42,858 nt of DNA from Bacteroidales bacterium (lineage in GTDB: Bacteria > Bacteroidota > Bacteroidia > Bacteroidales > WCHB1-69). The notes below the pieces were generated by a model. The model was given only the letters and a program-made list of their open reading frames with translations. It did no database searches and had not been told where the DNA came from. The translations under genes were made by a program, and so were the position numbers. The stretch is from assembly GCA_017554325.1 (NCBI GenBank), contig JAFZIP010000004.1, forward strand, positions 1-42,858, given 5' to 3'. Shown piece by piece: positions 6,998-15,608 of the stretch (positions are counted from its first letter, which is position 1; every line of letters begins with the position of its first letter).

Positions 6998-8206
6998 ATG
7001 CTCAACATCAACTCCTTCATCGCCAAAAACATCACCCTGCGGCCGCAGTCCATGTTTTTGCAAGACATTGAAAACAACCGTGAACAGCTAACCCATGAGA
7101 TAGAAGGCAAAAGCGTCCTCGTCATTGGCGGCGCCGGCACCATCGGTTCCTCCTACATTCGCGCCCTCCTCCCCTTCCGCCCTGCCAAGCTGGTGGTCGT
7201 GGACCTCAACGAGAACGGTCTCACGGAGCTCACCCGCGACCTGCGCTCCACGTACGGCATGTACGTGCCTGACGACTATCGCACCTACCCGCTGAGTTAC
7301 GCCGACCCCATTTTCGAGAAAATTTTCCGTGCGGAAAACGGTTTCGACATTGTGGCCAATTTCTCCGCTCACAAGCACGTGCGCAGCGAGAAGGACCGCT
7401 ACTCCGTAGAGGCGCTCATTGAAAACAATGTGTTGAAGGCGCGCAAGTTGCTTGACCTGCTGGCTGAAATTCCCCCAAAGCACTTTTTCTGCGTCAGCAC
7501 CGACAAGGCCGCCAATCCAGTCAACGTAATGGGTTGCAGCAAGAAGGTGATGGAAGAGATGATCATGGCTTATTCCAAGAAGTTCAAGGTGTGCACCGCC
7601 CGTTTCGCCAATGTGGCGTTCAGCAACGGCTCGCTACTGGCCGGATTCGTGGAACGGCTGATGAAAAAGCAGCCTTTGAGCGCACCCAGCGATGTGAAAC
7701 GCTACTTCGTCAGTCCTGAAGAGAGCGGCCAGATCTGCATGCTGGCGTGCATGTTGGGTCGCAGCGGCGAAATCTTCTTCCCGAAACTGGGCGAAGAGCA
7801 GATGATGACATTCTCCGCCATCTGCGACAAGTTCCTCACCGACCTGGGTTATACGATAAAACAGTGCGCCAACGAGGAAGAGGCCCGCAAATTCGCCGCC
7901 GAAATGCCCGCCGACAGCAAAACCTATCCCGTATTTTACTTTAAGTCGGACACTACGGGCGAAAAAGATTTCGAGGAATTTTATATCCCCGGCGAGAAAC
8001 TGAACATGAATAAATTTTCATCCCTGGGCGTGATTGAGGAATACCCTTGCAAGCCGCTGGATGAAATTGACACATACTTCTCCCAACTTCAGGCCCTCTT
8101 TGCACAACCCGATTTCACCAAAGCCGATGTGGTGGACCTGCTCAAAGAGTTTGTCCCCAACTTCGAACACGAAGAAAAAGGAAAGAATTTGGATCAGAAA
8201 ATGTGA
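6998..8206 (+). CDS. UDP-HexNAc 4,6-dehydratase-type SDR (CapD/WbpM/LegB-like, Polysacc_synt_2)
   Basis: Predicted to remove water from UDP-GlcNAc (C4 oxidised, C6 deoxygenated), giving the 4-keto-6-deoxy sugar used by the aminotransferase upstream. It is 402 residues. The Rossmann dinucleotide motif is VIGGAGTIGSS (44-52), followed by NFSAHKHVRSEKD, the family-typical STDKAANPVN (167-176) and VMGCSKK. The usual SDR tyrosine is replaced by M178 ahead of K182, the MxxxK arrangement known from WbpM/FlaA1-like dehydratases, so this is not a defect. It lacks the transmembrane half of full-length CapD. Its leader consists of the 8-bp repeat array. Confidence 0.9.
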   Translation: MLNINSFIAKNITLRPQSMFLQDIENNREQLTHEIEGKSVLVIGGAGTIGSSYIRALLPFRPAKLVVVDLNENGLTELTRDLRSTYGMYVPDDYRTYPLSYADPIFEKIFRAENGFDIVANFSAHKHVRSEKDRYSVEALIENNVLKARKLLDLLAEIPPKHFFCVSTDKAANPVNVMGCSKKVMEEMIMAYSKKFKVCTARFANVAFSNGSLLAGFVERLMKKQPLSAPSDVKRYFVSPEESGQICMLACMLGRSGEIFFPKLGEEQMMTFSAICDKFLTDLGYTIKQCANEEEARKFAAEMPADSKTYPVFYFKSDTTGEKDFEEFYIPGEKLNMNKFSSLGVIEEYPCKPLDEIDTYFSQLQALFAQPDFTKADVVDLLKEFVPNFEHEEKGKNLDQKM

Positions 8207-8211
8207 TTTTG

Positions 8212-8312
8212 GATTAGGAGATTATAATCTTCTAATCTTCTAATCTTGTAATCTTCTAATCTTGTAATCTTCTAATCTTGTAATCTTCTAATCTTGTAAT
8301 CTATTAATCTAA
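8212..8312 (+). repeat. Cargo-less repeat array with a palindromic head
   Basis: Bases 8212-8224 (GATTAGGAGATTA) face 8225-8237 (TAATCTTCTAATC) as an inverted repeat with one mismatch. From 8225 the sequence is eleven exact-period 8-base units, mostly alternating TAATCTTC and TAATCTTG, ending five bases before the ATG at 8318. It has the same unit and polarity as the two arrays around the four-helix-bundle gene, but here the opposed arms touch and nothing lies between them. Confidence 0.95.
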
Positions 8313-8317
8313 ATAAA

Positions 8318-9010
8318 ATGTACCAAATAACCAAACGCTTCTTCGACATCCTCATGTCCCTCATTGCCATTTTGTGCCTTAGCTGGCTGCTAATCCCCAT
8401 CATCCTTATCCTGCTATGCACCGGTGAACATGAAGTTTTCTACCGGCAACAACGTGTAGGTCGTGGCGGCAAACTGTTCGGTGTGCTGAAATTCGCCACC
8501 ATGCTGAAAAACAGCGAAAAAATAGGAACCGGCTTGGTGACCACACGCAACGACCCCAGGGTTTTGCCTTTCGGGAAGTTCCTGCGCAAGACTAAGCTGA
8601 ACGAACTACCACAGTTGTTCAACATTTTGGGTGGCAGCATGAGTGTGGTGGGACCACGCCCCATGGTGCAACCCGACTATGATGCCTACTCGGACGAGGC
8701 CAAAGAGTGCTACAACAACATGACACCCGGATTATCCGGTATCGGCAGCATCGTGTTCCGTGATGAAGAATACTATATATCCCAAGCTAAAGACCCCATG
8801 GTGTTTCTGCGCAGTGTCATCCAGCCATTCAAAGGGGATTTGGAGGTATGGTATCATCAGAACCGCAATCTTTGGGTTGACTTTCTCATCATTTTTCTAA
8901 CAGCCTGGGTGGTTCTTTTCCCGAAGAGCGAGCTCGTTTACAAGACCTTCCCCACCCTGCCGAGGAAAGACTTTGAAAAAGCAGTGGAGGAGTTCAACCA
9001 AGCGTTGTAG
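8318..9010 (+). CDS. Second monotopic phosphoglycosyltransferase-family protein, catalytic Asp replaced by Asn
   Basis: 230 residues of the bacterial sugar-transferase family that loads undecaprenyl phosphate. The hydrophobic segment is at about 8-34. RQQRVGRGGKLFGVLKFATM follows, then KTKLNELPQLFNIL, MSVVGPRPMVQPDY and a second hydrophobic stretch near 185-205 (FLIIFLTAWVVLF). The canonical Asp-Glu dyad is N95-E96 here, and KFRTM reads KFATM. I recall a subgroup of Bacteroidota homologues with the same NELPQL signature, so this is probably a conserved variant rather than decay. Whether it transfers a sugar, uses a different mechanism or is regulatory is open. It is clearly not a recent duplicate of the first transferase. 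Confidence 0.85.
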   Translation: MYQITKRFFDILMSLIAILCLSWLLIPIILILLCTGEHEVFYRQQRVGRGGKLFGVLKFATMLKNSEKIGTGLVTTRNDPRVLPFGKFLRKTKLNELPQLFNILGGSMSVVGPRPMVQPDYDAYSDEAKECYNNMTPGLSGIGSIVFRDEEYYISQAKDPMVFLRSVIQPFKGDLEVWYHQNRNLWVDFLIIFLTAWVVLFPKSELVYKTFPTLPRKDFEKAVEEFNQAL

Positions 9011-9055
9011 AACTGTAAAGATTGTCTTTTCAACTATTTAAAAACCATATATTTA

Positions 9056-9066
9056 CCCCCCCCCCC
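9056..9066 (+). repeat. Poly-C tract of 11 bases
   Basis: An uninterrupted run of 11 C in an AT-rich intergenic region, about 37 bases upstream of the -33 element for the next gene. Homopolymers of this length are prone to slippage. Length variation is possible but not shown by one sequence. Confidence 0.9.
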
Positions 9067-9102
9067 GTAAAATATTCTATTAAATATATTTTACCTATTT
9101 CG

Positions 9103-9134
9103 TTGCATTAGTCAGAATTATTTTTTACTTTTGC
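9103..9134 (+). promoter_or_regulatory. Bacteroidota promoter (TTG - 20 bp - TACTTTTGC) for the WecA-like gene
   Basis: TTG at 9103-9105 and TACTTTTGC at 9126-9134 with 20 bases between them fit the -33/-7 layout of Bacteroidota promoters. The ATG at 9159 follows by 24 bases. Confidence 0.7.
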
Positions 9135-9158
9135 AGTCTCTGTAATCTTGATGCGCTC

Positions 9159-10376
9159 ATGTATATGAATTATATATCAATGGCAGTTATATGTTCGCTG
9201 GTGGCCATGGCAATCTCTATCGTCATGAACCCCATGATTCTCAAACTGGCATATAAGAAGCATCTCACCGACAACCCCAACTATCGTAAATTGCAGAAAA
9301 GACCTGTGCCCGTGCTCGGCGGCATGAGCGTATACGTGGCACTGGTTGTCGGAATCCTTTTCTGCAACTTCTTCTTCCCTACCGACCGACTCTATGTGGT
9401 GATCGCCAGTCTCACCGTCATGTTCTTTCTTGGCTTCTTTGACGACATGCTGGACCTTGACTACAGAGTAAGATTCCTGTGCCAGATCGGCATCGTATTC
9501 ACACTTTGGAGTTTTGGCTATCGCATAGATACGTTCGCTGGACTCTTTGGCGTTACTTACATCCCCAAGGCTTTAAGTTGTTTTTTGTCAATCTTTGTAG
9601 GCGTGGGGTTGCTGAATTCCTTGAATATGATTGATGGGGTGGATGGACTGGCTTCCAGCATAGGCATCCTGACCAGCGTGATATGCGGCGCCTACTTTTT
9701 CACCCACTACGATCCGCTGTTCGCATTGCTCTCCATCGTGTTTGCAGCATCATTGATACCGTTCCTCGTTTGTAACGTATTCAGCCTCAAATACAAGATG
9801 TTCATTGGAGACTCCGGATCGCTCATGCTGGGCATTCTGGCCTACGTATTTTCCTGCCGCATCATTCACACCCGAATCATAGACTGGAACGACCAGTTCA
9901 GCGTGTCCATGCTGATTGCTGTATATTCACTCCCTGTTTTTGACACCCTGCGTGTGATGCTCGCGCGCATGGCGCACGGAAATTCACCATTCAAAGCAGA
10001 CAAATCGCATCTGCACCACATGCTTCTGAATCTCCAATATCCCCACATCATGGTGACGCTTATTCTGGTGTTGATTAACCTCATCGTGATTGCAATCTGG
10101 TATATCACCAGCATCTATGTAAAGTCAATCAATGAGCAGTTCTTCATCGTTTTCGGTTCCTCCGTCATCGCCTATCAATTATTCTATTATCTATTGAAAT
10201 TGATTTCCTATCGGCATCCGCGCACCTACAGAATCATGGCGATACATTCCCAAAAAGCCTCCACTTTACCCTTGACAATCCGCAATAGCATACGCAATCT
10301 TATTGACGGTAACGTGAAACGGCACATCCGGATGCGGAGAGCCAAAACCAAAGCTCTGAAAAAGAAATCAGAATAA
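9159..10376 (+). CDS. WecA/MraY-type polyprenyl-phosphate HexNAc-1-phosphate transferase (glycosyltransferase 4 family)
   Basis: Integral membrane enzyme that transfers a UDP-HexNAc sugar phosphate to undecaprenyl phosphate. It is 405 residues with about ten to eleven hydrophobic segments. The signatures are RPVPVLGGMSVYV near 48-60, FFDDMLDLDYRVRF with the magnesium-binding D95-D96, LNMIDGVDGLASS, MFIGDSGSLMLG and the late cytoplasmic DKSHLHHMLL. The histidine motif and overall form fit WecA-like O-antigen/capsule initiators better than peptidoglycan MraY. A basic C-terminal tail follows the last helix. It has its own promoter, and a terminator at 10393-10428 closes the unit. Confidence 0.93.
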   Translation: MYMNYISMAVICSLVAMAISIVMNPMILKLAYKKHLTDNPNYRKLQKRPVPVLGGMSVYVALVVGILFCNFFFPTDRLYVVIASLTVMFFLGFFDDMLDLDYRVRFLCQIGIVFTLWSFGYRIDTFAGLFGVTYIPKALSCFLSIFVGVGLLNSLNMIDGVDGLASSIGILTSVICGAYFFTHYDPLFALLSIVFAASLIPFLVCNVFSLKYKMFIGDSGSLMLGILAYVFSCRIIHTRIIDWNDQFSVSMLIAVYSLPVFDTLRVMLARMAHGNSPFKADKSHLHHMLLNLQYPHIMVTLILVLINLIVIAIWYITSIYVKSINEQFFIVFGSSVIAYQLFYYLLKLISYRHPRTYRIMAIHSQKASTLPLTIRNSIRNLIDGNVKRHIRMRRAKTKALKKKSE

Positions 10377-10392
10377 TAATAGCAAGACAAAT

Positions 10393-10428
10393 AAAAAGAC
10401 CGGCATCAGACGATACCGGTCTTTTTTT
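10393..10428. terminator. Bidirectional intrinsic terminator
   Basis: The stem AAAAAGACCGG pairs with CCGGTCTTTTT across a 12-base loop, with T runs on both strands. It ends the WecA-like gene on the plus strand and the tRNA on the minus strand. Confidence 0.9.
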
Positions 10429-10429
10429 G

Positions 10430-10503
10430 TGGTCCCTCTTGGGCTCGAACCAAGGACCTACTGATTATGAGTCAGTTGCTCTAACCAACTGCGCTAAGGG
10501 ACC
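10430..10503 (-). tRNA. tRNA with CAU anticodon (Met or lysidine-modified Ile)
   Basis: On the minus strand the cloverleaf begins GGTCCCTTAGCGCAGTTGG and closes with AGGGACC plus discriminator A. The acceptor stem pairs fully. The anticodon arm is ACUGA/UCAGU around CUCAUAA, giving anticodon CAU, and the T arm contains GGTTCGAGCC. CCA is not encoded. A CAU tRNA may be elongator or initiator Met, or Ile2. I cannot separate elongator Met from Ile2 by eye; the first base pair G-C argues against the initiator. Confidence 0.93.
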
Positions 10504-10532
10504 CGACTATCCTATAGTCTTTATTGGAGGCG

Positions 10533-10541
10533 GCAAAAATA
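10533..10541 (-). promoter_or_regulatory. -7 promoter element (TATTTTTGC) for the CAU tRNA
   Basis: The complement reads TATTTTTGC and lies 29 bases upstream of the tRNA 5' end, directly after the stop of the barrel gene at 10553. Confidence 0.6.
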
Positions 10542-10552
10542 CACTTTTTTTC

Positions 10553-12430
10553 TTACCGTCTATCTCTTTTTTTTGGCGTCTTCAAAGGCTCGTTGCCGAA
10601 TGAATAGGTGATGCCAGCCATGACATTGATTCCGAAATTGTTGAAACTGTAATAGGTGGAAGCATACTGGCAGCCGATATTATTAACGGCAGCCCATGCC
10701 GCAAACTGCTTGTTGATCAGATACTCAAAGCCGACACCGAAATTGAGGACAGGTTTCAGCCATTTCTCCCCCTTGGCATTCTTTCTCAAATCGTTTTCCG
10801 CTTCGTAAGAAGCGATATACGTCTCTCCTGTCACCTCATCAACAGCCGTCTTGGGCACCAGCGCCCAACGGCCGAAACCTACCTTGGCGTTCAAATCGAA
10901 GATGAATTTCTTGTTCAGGATGTAACGGCCTTCGAAACCGATGTCCCATGTAGGCTTGTACCAGGCATACTCCGGATGCTCGTATTTGTCGGAGAAATAG
11001 TAGCCCCAATAGTTGGCATTGAGATTGAGATAAAGGTGGTCGAGGGTTTCCCAACTCAAGTTGGCGCATACATTCAGCATATTGACTCTTTCCGCATACA
11101 CAACATCGAACTGGTTCTTCAGGAGGCTATTGGTGTCGAGCATGAAGAATGACATGTCGCGGACGTACGAATAACGGGCAGAAATGTGGTAATTGAGCTT
11201 CTTGACAATATTGCCCTTGATACCGCCATAGATGCTGATCTGCGTTTTGGTGAATCGAAGGCTGTCAAGTTGTGGCTTCACGTAAGGATTTTCATACAAC
11301 AGATCACGCAAGGAGTTGTACTGCGACTTGCCATCCACACCGGCGTAGATGCTGAGCAGCCCGCGCACGAGGCCCAGCTGCAACTCGGCAACAGGATAGA
11401 CCGGACACTGTGCCTTGTTGTTGGCCATCAGCACCGGCACGCCCACACCCAACAGGACGTGATACTCCTTGATGGTGAAATTCATGGTAGGACGCAGCTC
11501 CAGTTGGAAACTGTTGTCCACACGGCGCACTTTATGCGGATTCCCATACTCTGCGCCCATCACCACAGAATCGCCCCAAGCATTGTTGTAATAATCGAAA
11601 TTGAGATCCAGCTGATAATGCTGGTATCCGGAAATTTTCAAGAAGCGGGTATCATACGCCACCATGCCATTCAGCCCAATGTTGTGTTCCATGTCCTTCC
11701 AATGGGTATGGACAAAGTCATAGTGCAGGCGGGCATCCTCCTTGACCTTGCGGTCTTCGGTAGTGAAATTGGAGCGAACACCCAAATCCGCCTTGACATG
11801 ATGGAAGCTGTTGTTAAGGCTGTCGCGATAGGCTTTTGAATAGTAATAATCGTCGAAGCCCCAATCTCTGTTGAATCCAAAGAGATTAGCCAGTTCGTGG
11901 TTATAGCCTACAGAAGAATAGAATGTATAGTCTTTGAAATAGCGGTTCAGGAAGAGATGCAGCCGCGTGTCGCTGGTAGGCGCGTATGCGTACTTATTTT
12001 GCTCTTTGCCAATAGGAGGTGCCCAAGAAGAGAAGTGGTGGAAATTGAGACCGTAAGAAAACTTGGCATTGCGGGTATTATGCACCGACAGCTCGGCCAG
12101 CGGCGTGATAGGATAGCCAAAGCCCACCTTGAGGTAATCGCGGTAATATCGCTCCTGATACTCGGGATTGAGCTTGCTGACCGTGATTTTCGTTGGCGAG
12201 AAAGAAAGTTCCGGTTTCTGCGGCGTAATGTAATAGCGGAACTCCACCTTCTCCTGCGCAGTATCCACAATCTCCGCCTGCTGGTTGATCTTGGTTGCAT
12301 TGGTTAGTTTGGGCACGTAATTGATCAACAGATTGGCGGAGTCCACCACTTGCGCGTGCAGGGCGACGGCACAGAACAAGGTACCGGCAAGCAAAACAAT
12401 TCGTTTCATATTGATGATATTGCTTTTCAT
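10553..12430 (-). CDS. Outer-membrane beta-barrel protein with signal peptide
   Basis: About 625 residues. A signal peptide (MKRIVLLAGTLFCAVALHA, cut before Q) follows seven residues from the chosen ATG. An ATG at 12409 would start directly at MKRIV and is equally plausible. A periplasmic-looking segment to about 110 contains ELSFSPTKITVSKLNPEY. The rest alternates polar and aromatic residues in strand-like stretches rich in Tyr, Phe and Asn (for example HYQLDLNFDYYNNAWGDS), as in TonB-receptor-like porins. The end is GITYSFG plus a basic tail, and I see no plug domain. It starts 20 bases after the stop of the TPR gene, so the two are one operon. A role in envelope assembly or transport together with the TPR protein is inference only. 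Confidence 0.8.
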   Translation of the reverse strand: MKSNIINMKRIVLLAGTLFCAVALHAQVVDSANLLINYVPKLTNATKINQQAEIVDTAQEKVEFRYYITPQKPELSFSPTKITVSKLNPEYQERYYRDYLKVGFGYPITPLAELSVHNTRNAKFSYGLNFHHFSSWAPPIGKEQNKYAYAPTSDTRLHLFLNRYFKDYTFYSSVGYNHELANLFGFNRDWGFDDYYYSKAYRDSLNNSFHHVKADLGVRSNFTTEDRKVKEDARLHYDFVHTHWKDMEHNIGLNGMVAYDTRFLKISGYQHYQLDLNFDYYNNAWGDSVVMGAEYGNPHKVRRVDNSFQLELRPTMNFTIKEYHVLLGVGVPVLMANNKAQCPVYPVAELQLGLVRGLLSIYAGVDGKSQYNSLRDLLYENPYVKPQLDSLRFTKTQISIYGGIKGNIVKKLNYHISARYSYVRDMSFFMLDTNSLLKNQFDVVYAERVNMLNVCANLSWETLDHLYLNLNANYWGYYFSDKYEHPEYAWYKPTWDIGFEGRYILNKKFIFDLNAKVGFGRWALVPKTAVDEVTGETYIASYEAENDLRKNAKGEKWLKPVLNFGVGFEYLINKQFAAWAAVNNIGCQYASTYYSFNNFGINVMAGITYSFGNEPLKTPKKRDRR

Positions 12431-12449
12431 ATTCAACTTCTTTATCGGA

Positions 12450-15400
12450 TTAGTTATCGGACGATTGTGCTTCCAGAGCATCTACAACGGCAATGCGCTC
12501 TCGGGCCATTTGGACCAGATCAGCACCCTCGTAGTTATCGACTATACTCTGATAAGTATGGCGGGCTTGGAAATAGTTGCCCTTCTCTTTGTACAAATCG
12601 CCATACAGGATGAAAGTGCGGGCGTACCAGTACTCGGATGAGTAGTTGCTGGCCAGAATAGCCTTTATCTGGCTCTCACACGATTGCAAATCCCTGTCTT
12701 GGTTAAGGGCGATATCGGCCAGATGATAAGCGGCTTCGGCGCACAGGTCGTTGCTGCCGCTGTTGGCCAACTGTCGATACCAGTTCTTGGCTGTGGCATA
12801 ATCGCCCACCTCAACGGCGGAATTGCCAGCCACCAGCATGGCCTCCTGACGCAGCTCGGCATCCACCTGCGAGATATTGAGCAGGTTGGTGGCACTGGTC
12901 AAAGCCGACTGATACTTCTTGAGGAAATAGGCACAACGCATGGCACCGTTGTTGGCGAAGATAACCTCATCCACATCGGTAGTGCTTTCCAACAGTTTGT
13001 TGAAATAGGTCAACGCCTTGGTGTATTCTTTGTCGTTATAAAGAATGGAAGCGGCTTTGTGCAGCGCCGTGACGTTGTATTCCGTCTTGTACTTCTTGAT
13101 GATGGCCTCATAACCTGCAAGTGCATCACTATAGTTCTTCTGGCCATATTCACACTCAGCCTTGTAGAAATGCGCCTTGGCTGCAAAAGAGCCATTGGGA
13201 AACTGGCGCAGATAGTCGGCACACGCGCGGATGGAACCCTCGCAATCGCCACGGTTGTACTTGTTCTCCGCAGCCTTGAATGCGATGGAGTCCTGACGGT
13301 CAGCTGAGATGTTCATGTTCTTGTTGCGGACATAATCGAAGAACTCGCTGGTATTGCCCTCCTCGGTGTAGATGTTTTCCAAGTTGGCCAAGGCATCCTT
13401 AGCCTCCTGGGAACCCGGATAGGTCTCCACCACATACTTATACGTGGAGATAGCCATGGGGGTGTTGTCACTGTTAAGATACGCCTGTGCCAGACGGATG
13501 TGCACCTGACGGACATACTGGCTCTTGGGGTGCTTGCGGATAAAATCCTTATATGCGGTAATGGCATGGGCGTAATCGTTTTGGGTGTGGTACGTGACGG
13601 CCAAGTCATATTCGGCATCGTCCAAATACGCCGATCTGCTATAGGTATTCACAAACCGCTCCAGCGCCTGCACCTTCTTGGCGGTATTTTTCTGATATCC
13701 ATAGCATTTTGCCAGCTGATACAAAGCATAGTCGGCATTGCTCTGTCCCATCTGCTCACACTGCTCATAGTATTTGATAGCGGACGACAAATTCTGTTGC
13801 ATGAAATAACAGTCAGCCAAACGGGCAGTGGCATCCGCCTTCATGTTCGCATCCGTCTGATAGTCTATCTTCTCCAAATATTTATTGAAATAGCTGGCCG
13901 CATCGCGGTAACGTTTGATCTTCAAAGCTGCATAACCCAAAGAATAGAAAGAGGGTACATAGTACTCGGAAGAGGCAGCCCCGTCGGCACGCTGAAAGCT
14001 CTGAAGCGAATAATAGGCCTCCTGATACTGCTCGTTACGATATTGGGCCTCTCCCTTCCAATAGAGCGCATCCACATTGATACTCTTGTTCACGGGTGCC
14101 GAAAGCGTCTTTGCCAACAATGACAGCGCGTCATTGTACTTGCGGTTGTTGATCTGCTCCAAGGCACGGAAATAGGTACAACGTTGATAAGCTTTCAAAA
14201 TATCGTGGTTCTTCGTGCTGAGCTGTTCGATAGAATTGATAGCCGCTTGATAATTCTGCGTAGAAAGATAGATTTTGGAAAGAAAAGATGACGCTTCCTC
14301 GCTACGGGAGGAGTGCGGATAGGTATTGATATAGTCCTCCAAAGCCTGAATGGCATTGTTGAAAGGACTTTTGGAAGTCTCATACTGGAGTTTGGCATAA
14401 TTATACAAGGCATCCTCCTTCACTTCCGGGTCAAAGTCGTAGCGGGCAGCCGACTTGAAAGTCTGGGAAGCCATCGTGGGCTGGTTCGTCTTGATATAGC
14501 AATCGGCCAGCAGATAGTAGCTGTTCTGCGTCATCAAGTCGGGCTGTTTGTCATCGATGGCTTTGGTGAGATTTTCAATGGCCTTTTCATAATTCTGTTC
14601 ACGGTAATAGGTGAAACCGGCAGCGAAGTAGTCGTTGCGTTCCATCTCCACCTTGTTGGAGGCAAGAATCTTGTCGAAATTTCCGGCGGCGTGTTCATAG
14701 TCATTGAGGTTGTATTGAGAAAGAGCCACGCAGCGGAGCACTTGCAACTGCGACACGTCCTTGGTATTGGAAACGGTGGGCGCATTTTTCAGCACCTCTT
14801 CGTATTTGCCTTGCTTGAAATAAATCTGTGTAAGGAAATTGTTCACCTCATCCTTGAATTCCGGATCATCTTTCAACAACAGGAAATCCTCCAGGGCTGC
14901 TTCATACTGCTGGTCCTGATAGGCCATGTACGCCAGATAATAGATGGAGCGTTTCTGATAAGGGCCGGTCTCCTCCCGTGCCGACTTGAACATGGCTTTC
15001 GCTTTGTCATAGTCATTTGTCATGAAATAGCAGTAGCCCTTCTTGAACTGGAATTCCGTTGCGCTTTCGGGCTGGATTTCGTTCTCCATGATCTCGTCAA
15101 ACTGCGTGATAGCCTTCTTCCACTGTTTGCGGCTGAAATAGTAGCGACCGAGGTAAAAGCGGGCCTCGCTCACAGCAGAATGAACCGGATAGCGGTCGAT
15201 GAACGACTGCAACAGAAAAGCTGCGTCCTGATTGTCCAATTTGGCTGCACACACGCCCATGTAGAAGTAGGAGTTGGTCTTCAAATCCTGCTGGACATCC
15301 TCCGTATTCTCATAGACGTATTTAAAATATTGCTGCGCGGAGCCGTATTTCTCCTTGTTGAACAGGTCCATGGCCGTTTTGAACTCATATTGCGGGGATT

Positions 15401-15488
15401 TGAAGTTCTCCGTGCGCTGGGCGAAGCCGGCAAGACAAAGCCCCATTACGAACAGAACTGTCCACAAACTTCCTTTTACTATTTTCAT
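12450..15488 (-). CDS. Large periplasmic/outer-membrane TPR protein
   Basis: 1012 residues with signal peptide MKIVKGSLWTVLFVMGLCLAGFAQ. Almost the whole mature chain is tetratricopeptide-like 34-36-residue helical pairs, roughly twenty or more, such as AMDLFNKEKYGSAQQYFKYV, ARFYLGRYYFSRKQWKKAI and YDLAVTYHTQNDYAHAITAY. Some units resemble the BamD/YbgF style, with W/Y at the first helix and a proline before the next (FIRKHPKSQYV, YLRQFPNGSFAAKA). These are protein-protein scaffolds facing the periplasm. The gene is immediately upstream of the barrel at 10553 and cotranscribed with it, with a -7 element at 15525-15533. The partner is unknown. This TPR-plus-barrel pairing could serve barrel assembly or export. 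Confidence 0.88.
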   Translation of the reverse strand: MKIVKGSLWTVLFVMGLCLAGFAQRTENFKSPQYEFKTAMDLFNKEKYGSAQQYFKYVYENTEDVQQDLKTNSYFYMGVCAAKLDNQDAAFLLQSFIDRYPVHSAVSEARFYLGRYYFSRKQWKKAITQFDEIMENEIQPESATEFQFKKGYCYFMTNDYDKAKAMFKSAREETGPYQKRSIYYLAYMAYQDQQYEAALEDFLLLKDDPEFKDEVNNFLTQIYFKQGKYEEVLKNAPTVSNTKDVSQLQVLRCVALSQYNLNDYEHAAGNFDKILASNKVEMERNDYFAAGFTYYREQNYEKAIENLTKAIDDKQPDLMTQNSYYLLADCYIKTNQPTMASQTFKSAARYDFDPEVKEDALYNYAKLQYETSKSPFNNAIQALEDYINTYPHSSRSEEASSFLSKIYLSTQNYQAAINSIEQLSTKNHDILKAYQRCTYFRALEQINNRKYNDALSLLAKTLSAPVNKSINVDALYWKGEAQYRNEQYQEAYYSLQSFQRADGAASSEYYVPSFYSLGYAALKIKRYRDAASYFNKYLEKIDYQTDANMKADATARLADCYFMQQNLSSAIKYYEQCEQMGQSNADYALYQLAKCYGYQKNTAKKVQALERFVNTYSRSAYLDDAEYDLAVTYHTQNDYAHAITAYKDFIRKHPKSQYVRQVHIRLAQAYLNSDNTPMAISTYKYVVETYPGSQEAKDALANLENIYTEEGNTSEFFDYVRNKNMNISADRQDSIAFKAAENKYNRGDCEGSIRACADYLRQFPNGSFAAKAHFYKAECEYGQKNYSDALAGYEAIIKKYKTEYNVTALHKAASILYNDKEYTKALTYFNKLLESTTDVDEVIFANNGAMRCAYFLKKYQSALTSATNLLNISQVDAELRQEAMLVAGNSAVEVGDYATAKNWYRQLANSGSNDLCAEAAYHLADIALNQDRDLQSCESQIKAILASNYSSEYWYARTFILYGDLYKEKGNYFQARHTYQSIVDNYEGADLVQMARERIAVVDALEAQSSDN

Positions 15489-15524
15489 ACAAATGCCTTT
15501 TTATTCATTGAACATAATAAACGG

Positions 15525-15533
15525 GCAAATGTA
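15525..15533 (-). promoter_or_regulatory. -7 promoter element (TACATTTGC) for the TPR/barrel operon
   Basis: The complement reads TACATTTGC, 37 bases upstream of the TPR ATG at 15488. Confidence 0.6.
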
Positions 15534-15608
15534 GGAAAAAATTTTACGGTGATTTTTTCTTTATAAATAGAAATGTAAACAGGTGATTTTTAATAAACAA
15601 AACCTATT

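Noticed and set aside
6416..8312. Tandem arrays as CRISPR
   Set aside because: Units are 8 bases without spacers and no cas genes are nearby.
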